DNA of 8,380 nucleotides, from the NCBI GenBank assembly GCA_023417165.1, contig JAEZGD010000057.1:1-8380 (forward strand), in the 5' to 3' direction. The stretch is from Planctomycetota bacterium. GTDB lineage: Bacteria; Planctomycetota; Planctomycetia; Pirellulales; Pirellulaceae. The notes under the pieces are model-generated. The model worked only from the letters and a program-made list of their open reading frames with translations, did not search any database and had not been told where the DNA came from. The translations under genes were made by a program, and so were the position numbers. Below are positions 5,190-8,380 of the stretch, in pieces (position 1 is the first letter of the stretch; the number at the start of each line of letters is the position of its first letter).

Positions 5190-6560
5190 ATGCTCGAGAA
5201 ACTCCGCATCGTCTTTACGATTCCGGAACTGCGCCAGAAGATTCTGCTGACGCTGTTGTTTCTGGCCATTTATCGCGTCGGCTTCCACGTGCCGCTGCCG
5301 ATCTTCGACCAGTTGCGCGGCGCTGCCGCTGATTCCAGCCAAAGCACCGGTTTCGCGAACTTCGTCGATGCGGCGGCTGTGTTTGCCGCGAGCGACTTGC
5401 GCCAAGCGACGATCTTCGGCCTCGGCATCATGCCGTACATCTCGGCCTCGATTATCTTCCAGCTGCTCGGCACCGTTTGGAAGCCGCTCGAAGACCTCCG
5501 CAAAGAAGGCGAGACGGGCCGCAAAAAGATCAACGAATATACGCGCTATGTAACCGTGGTGCTGTGCTTTGTGCAGAGCTGGTTCTATGTGCGATGGTAT
5601 TTAATGGCCGTTACGCCCGAGGGGACAACCTTTGTTGATCCCGCGTTCTGGAGCGATCCCAATCTGCCTGGCTCATTGTCGTTTGGCTGGCAGTTTGTGG
5701 CCGTCATGACGATGACCTGCGGTACCGTGTTTCTCATGTGGCTCGGCGAGCAGATTGACGAGTTCGGCATTGGTAACGGTATCAGCTTGTTGATTATGGC
5801 CGGCATCTTGGCCCAAATGCCCAACGCGCTTCTGCGACTGTTCGGCAACACCAAGTGGGAACTTGGCGCCACCGGCGGTTATAGCATCGAGACAGTGATC
5901 GTCCTGGCGTGCTTGTTTGTAGCGGTGATTGTGGGCGTGGTCTTTATAACGAAGGGCGAACGCCGCATCCCCACCCAAAGTGCGAAGCACGTTCGTGGTC
6001 GTCGCGTTTATGGCGGCGGAAAGCAATACCTGCCCATGAAGTTGAATCAAGCTGGCGTGATGCCCATCATCTTCGCCAGCAGCCTGTTAATGATTCCGTC
6101 GATGCTGATCTCGTCGCTGCAAAGCTACGCTGGCAATTCGGAGTTCGCCCGCATCCTGTTCGCGTGGATGTCGCCGACCTCGCTGGTTTACAACTTTTTG
6201 TATATCGCGCTGATTTACTTCTTTTGCTACTTCTGGACGGCGATTACCTTTAATCCCAAAGAGATGGCAGATAATCTCAAGGATTATGGCACGTTCATTC
6301 CCGGGTATCGCCCCGGCAAGCGGACGTCAGAGTATCTTGAGAAAGTCATGGTGCGCATTACCTATGTGGGTGCAGCGTTCCTGGCAATTATCGCCATCGT
6401 ACCGACGATCATTTCCAGTTCGATGGGGATCGACGCTACGATCGCTGGGTTTTACGGCGGCACCGGCCTGTTGATTGCCGTGAGTGTGGCGTTCGATCTG
6501 GTTCAGAAGATCGATAACCACCTCCTGATGCGCAACTACCGGGGTCTAATCGAGTCCTGA
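5190..6560 (+). CDS. secY: Protein translocase subunit SecY
   Basis: SecY is the ten-helix channel of the SecYEG translocon in the inner membrane and takes substrates from SecA or the ribosome. The product has 456 residues. The N-terminus MLEKLRIVFTIPELRQKILL matches the family (L-R-x-x-x-(K/T)-I-P-E-L-R-x-(K/R)-I). The plug region is near residues 55-70, and SecY signature 1, GIMPYISASIIFQLL, is at 79-93. LRKEGETGRKKINEYTRY follows at about 103-120, and MWLGEQIDEFGIGNGISLL at about 183-201. The cytosolic C5 loop QSAKHVRGRRVYGGGKQYLP (263-282) precedes KLNQAGVMPIIFASS. The C6 loop is FNPKEMADNLKDYGTFIPGY (354-373), and the tail is NHLLMRNYRGLIES. I start at ATG 5190 because the protein then begins as SecY does; a TTG at 5043 would add 49 unrelated residues. 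The 149-base gap after the terminator may hold its own promoter. Confidence 0.98.
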   Translation: MLEKLRIVFTIPELRQKILLTLLFLAIYRVGFHVPLPIFDQLRGAAADSSQSTGFANFVDAAAVFAASDLRQATIFGLGIMPYISASIIFQLLGTVWKPLEDLRKEGETGRKKINEYTRYVTVVLCFVQSWFYVRWYLMAVTPEGTTFVDPAFWSDPNLPGSLSFGWQFVAVMTMTCGTVFLMWLGEQIDEFGIGNGISLLIMAGILAQMPNALLRLFGNTKWELGATGGYSIETVIVLACLFVAVIVGVVFITKGERRIPTQSAKHVRGRRVYGGGKQYLPMKLNQAGVMPIIFASSLLMIPSMLISSLQSYAGNSEFARILFAWMSPTSLVYNFLYIALIYFFCYFWTAITFNPKEMADNLKDYGTFIPGYRPGKRTSEYLEKVMVRITYVGAAFLAIIAIVPTIISSSMGIDATIAGFYGGTGLLIAVSVAFDLVQKIDNHLLMRNYRGLIES

Positions 6561-6621
6561 TTCGTTCGGGGCTCTGCCGCGACGGCGCCAGCAGTTCCCA
6601 AGCACCAGGTGCGAGGCCGTC

Positions 6622-7212
6622 ATGCTGATTGTTTTTATTGGTCCGCCCGGCGCTGGTAAGGGAACGCAGTGCAAGCGGTTGATTGACTACCTGAAGGTCC
6701 CGCATCTCTCGACCGGAGAGTTGCTGCGGCGTGCCAAGGACCAGAACTCTCCTTTGGGTGTGATGGCCGACAGCTACATGAAGCACGGTCGGCTCGTTCC
6801 CGACCCGCTGGTCATGAGCATCGTCGGCGAGCGCCTCGATCAGCCCGATTGTCGCGTCGGCTGCTTGTTCGATGGCTTCCCGCGCACCACTGGCCAGGCC
6901 GAGTCGTTGGATATCTACCTGCGCGATCGCGGCACGCCATTGGATGTCGTGCTGGAGTTGAAGGTCGACGAGAACGTCTTGGTCGAGCGCATGATTCAGC
7001 GCGCCAAGATCGAACATCGGCCCGACGACACGCCTGATACCATCGCCAACCGGATGCAGGTCTATAAGACGCAGACCATGCCGCTGCTGGCGTATTATTC
7101 GCAACGCGGCCTGCTCGAATCGATCGATGGCCTTGGTACTCCCGACGAAGTCTTTGACCGCATCAAGGCGATCGTCGATCAAAAACGTAAAGCACCCGTT
7201 ACCAGCGCTTAG
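6622..7212 (+). CDS. adk: Adenylate kinase, short-LID form
   Basis: Adenylate kinase catalyses ATP + AMP = 2 ADP in the cytosol. The product has 196 residues. The P-loop GPPGAGKGTQ is at residues 7-16, the AMP-binding region has HLSTGELLR at 28-36, and DGFPRT is at 84-89, the same numbering as E. coli Adk. The LID is short: the region around residues 123-144 (RMIQRAKIEHRPDDTPDTIA) lacks the roughly 30-residue insertion and the zinc cysteines of long-form bacterial enzymes, and resembles cyanobacterial and eukaryotic AK1-type kinases. YSQRGLLESIDGLGTPDEVF is the normal C-terminal motif. The ATG at 6622 has GAGG 5 bases upstream. Sitting between secY and map is the common order, with 61 bases to secY. 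Confidence 0.97.
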   Translation: MLIVFIGPPGAGKGTQCKRLIDYLKVPHLSTGELLRRAKDQNSPLGVMADSYMKHGRLVPDPLVMSIVGERLDQPDCRVGCLFDGFPRTTGQAESLDIYLRDRGTPLDVVLELKVDENVLVERMIQRAKIEHRPDDTPDTIANRMQVYKTQTMPLLAYYSQRGLLESIDGLGTPDEVFDRIKAIVDQKRKAPVTSA

Positions 7213-7306
7213 GCATAGTTCGCCGCGGCAATGTCCGCTGCCGGCTCGCCATTGGGCGCTGCCAGCCCCATGAATACTCTCGACGCATTGTCGCTTCGTT
7301 CCGATC

Positions 7307-7314
7307 AGGAGAGG
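7307..7314 (+). promoter_or_regulatory. Strong ribosome binding site that decides the map start
   Basis: AGGAGAGG ends 9 bases before the TTG at 7324. It is the best Shine-Dalgarno match I see in the window, whereas the upstream in-frame ATGs at 7231 and 7270 have none. Confidence 0.7.
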
Positions 7315-7323
7315 CTCACCCCC

Positions 7324-8106
7324 TTGGTTCTTCGTTCCGCTCGCGAAATCCGCCTGATGCGTAAAGCGGGTCTGGTGGTTTGGGAAGCTCATCAAGCGGT
7401 GCGCAACCTGATTCGCCCTGGCGTTACGACCGCTGAACTCGACGCGGCCATTGAAGCGGTCTTTGTGAAGCACGGCGCGCTGCCGCTGTTCAAAGGCGTG
7501 CCTGGCGTGGTTCCGTTTCCCGCGGTGACTTGCATCTCGGTGAACGAGGAAGTCGTCCACGGCATTCCTGGCCCGCGCCAGCTTCAGTCGGGCGACATCG
7601 TGAGCGTGGATACCGGCTGCAAGCTCGCAGGCTGGTGTGGCGACTCGGCTTGGACGCACGCCGTGGGCGAAGTCAGCGACGAGAAGCGCAAGCTGCTCGA
7701 AGTCACCGAAGGCGCTCTCAACATCGCGATTGACCTGCTGCCGAAGAAACGGAAGTGGAGCGAGGTCGCCAGCGAGATGGCGAAGTACGTTCGCGCCGCC
7801 GGCTTCTCAGTCGTCGAGGACTTCGTCGGTCACGGCATCGGCCGCAACTTGCACGAAGATCCAAAGGTGCCGAACTACGCCAATGCGGAAACTCGCGCCA
7901 ACGACTTCGAGCTTCGCCCCGGCCTGGTGTTGGCGATCGAGCCGATGGTCAACATCGGTGTTCAAGAGGTGAAGGTGCTGGCCGACCACTGGACGCAAGT
8001 CACCATCGACGGCAAAGCCAGCGCCCACTTCGAACACACCATCGCACTGACCAAAGACGGCGCTCGCGTGCTGACCGGCCCCCCCGTGCCTGGCGAAGAC
8101 CTGTAA
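7324..8106 (+). CDS. map: Methionine aminopeptidase, type I
   Basis: Map removes the initiator methionine from nascent proteins, working at the ribosomal exit tunnel as a dinuclear metalloenzyme. From TTG 7324 the product is 260 residues, starting MVLRSAREIRLMRKAG, the usual type-I opening. The five metal ligands are all present: D96 and D107 (SVDTG and CGDSAW), H170 (GHGIGRNLHEDPKVPNY), E206 (LAIEPM) and E237 (HFEHTI). H79 (VVHGIPG) and H177 are the substrate-contacting histidines. With this start the numbering closely follows E. coli Map (H79, D97, D108, H171, E204, E235). In-frame ATGs at 7231 and 7270 would add 31 or 18 unconserved residues and lack ribosome binding sites. Lack of an N-terminal zinc finger or SH3-binding extension indicates type Ia. 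The start is less certain than the gene. Confidence 0.93.
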   Translation: MVLRSAREIRLMRKAGLVVWEAHQAVRNLIRPGVTTAELDAAIEAVFVKHGALPLFKGVPGVVPFPAVTCISVNEEVVHGIPGPRQLQSGDIVSVDTGCKLAGWCGDSAWTHAVGEVSDEKRKLLEVTEGALNIAIDLLPKKRKWSEVASEMAKYVRAAGFSVVEDFVGHGIGRNLHEDPKVPNYANAETRANDFELRPGLVLAIEPMVNIGVQEVKVLADHWTQVTIDGKASAHFEHTIALTKDGARVLTGPPVPGEDL

Positions 8107-8110
8107 GCTG

Positions 8111-8134
8111 GTCCACTTCGGATCGTGGGTTTTT
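8111..8134 (+). terminator. Weak terminator-like hairpin after map
   Basis: GTCCAC (8111-8116) can pair with GTGGGT (8125-8130), four Watson-Crick pairs plus two wobble pairs with an 8-base loop. A run of five T follows at 8130-8134. It starts 5 bases after the map stop. The stem is short, so it may be fortuitous. Confidence 0.35.
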
Positions 8135-8233
8135 CAACAGTGCATAGTTTTGCGCATCTACTTGCAAAGCCTTTAGCAATCGCGAGTTACGTCGCGTTTG
8201 CGCATGCATTTTTACATCGTACTTGTTGAATAA
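8130..8233. repeat. AT-rich segment with imperfect inverted-repeat ends (MITE-like)
   Basis: This 104-base segment is about 40% GC by hand count, clearly lower than the coding DNA around it. Its left end TTTTTCAACAGTGC (8130-8143) matches the reverse complement of its right end GTACTTGTTGAATAA (8219-8233) with two mismatches and one gap. Inside are a direct repeat TTTGCGCAT (8149-8157 and 8197-8205) and a central hairpin CGCGA/TCGCG (8181-8185 with 8192-8196). The layout resembles a small non-autonomous element or IS remnant. No target-site duplication was recognised. It could equally be ordinary AT-rich intergenic DNA. Confidence 0.3.
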
Positions 8234-8270
8234 CTCCCTCGGCAGCATGCCACCAGACCACCCAAAGCGA

Positions 8271-8380
8271 TCATTCATCGCCGGGCGCGCTGCGCTCGGC
8301 GGCGCGGCGTCGTGACTGTGATCGAACAACGTGCCGGTGGAGAAGAGCGCAGAAGAACCAGCCGACAATTGCACCAATGG
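8271..8380 (-). CDS. Possible 3' end of a gene for a membrane protein (partial)
   Basis: On the - strand one frame is open from the window edge to a TGA at 8273-8271, giving 35 residues. They begin with a hydrophobic stretch (IGAIVGWFFCALL) and continue into a basic tail (HRHVVRSQSRRRAAERSAPG, then DE). A hydrophobic helix followed by an Arg-rich end is what the C-terminus of an inner-membrane protein looks like under the positive-inside rule. The start would lie beyond the window. I do not recognise a family. The opposite strand is also open over much of this stretch, so it may be a chance frame. If real, the gene is convergent with map. Confidence 0.3.
   Translation of the reverse strand, partial: IGAIVGWFFCALLHRHVVRSQSRRRAAERSAPGDE

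Noticed and set aside
6436..7659. Long - strand open frame of 407 codons
   Set aside because: It lies wholly opposite the end of secY, all of adk and the first part of map, which have unmistakable family motifs. It is a by-product of high-GC codon use on the other strand, with low-complexity His/Arg/Ala composition.
8000..8377. - strand open frame of 125 codons crossing the map 3' end
   Set aside because: Its C-terminal third is antisense to conserved map sequence and is Arg-rich shadow. The part over the AT-rich segment reads plausibly but matches no family I know. The frame entering from the right edge in 8271-8380 looks more protein-like.
1..8380. CRISPR arrays, tRNA or rRNA genes, phage or defence genes
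   Set aside because: I saw no regular repeat-spacer pattern, no tRNA-like cloverleaf and no coding region outside the ribosomal/secY block apart from the doubtful edge frame.

Overview
The window is a stretch of the bacterial spc ribosomal-protein operon followed by the secY-adk-map secretion/housekeeping block, all read left to right on the + strand. The gene order is rplP (last codons only), rpmC, rpsQ, rplN, rplX, rplE, rpsZ (type-Z S14), rpsH, rplF, rplR, rpsE, rplO, secY, adk, map. Protein sequences, moderately high GC, weak or missing Shine-Dalgarno sites before several genes, the absence of rpmD (L30) between rpsE and rplO, and zinc-ribbon forms of both L24 and S14 all fit a planctomycete (Pirellulales-like) chromosome. 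This placement is inferred from protein character and gene content, not from a search.

Layout. 1-46 is the tail of L16. 85-4980 holds eleven complete ribosomal-protein genes for both subunits. Some junctions are tight (rplN/rplX and rpsE/rplO overlap by one base). Others are gaps of 70-130 bases carrying stem-loops: two between rpmC and rpsQ, one between rpsQ and rplN, two between rplF and rplR, two between rplR and rpsE. In two of these gaps the two hairpins have interchangeable arms, so alternative folds are possible. A clear intrinsic terminator (5011-5040) closes the ribosomal block after rplO. secY, adk and map follow, with map probably starting at a TTG codon behind a strong ribosome binding site.

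The last 274 bases after map hold no rpmJ, infA or rpsM. They hold a weak terminator-like hairpin, a roughly 100-base AT-rich segment (about 40% GC by hand count) bounded by an imperfect inverted repeat with a central stem-loop, and, on the - strand, the possible 3' end of a gene whose product ends in a hydrophobic segment and a basic tail. If real, that gene converges on map and marks the end of the ribosomal cluster.

Functionally the genes act together: the ribosomal proteins build the ribosome, SecY is the membrane channel that exports nascent chains, Map removes the initiator methionine at the exit tunnel, and Adk balances adenine nucleotides. I see no sign of a novel multi-gene system. 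The points worth a second look are the intergenic RNA structures, the terminator that splits the operon, the map start codon, and the 3' flank.
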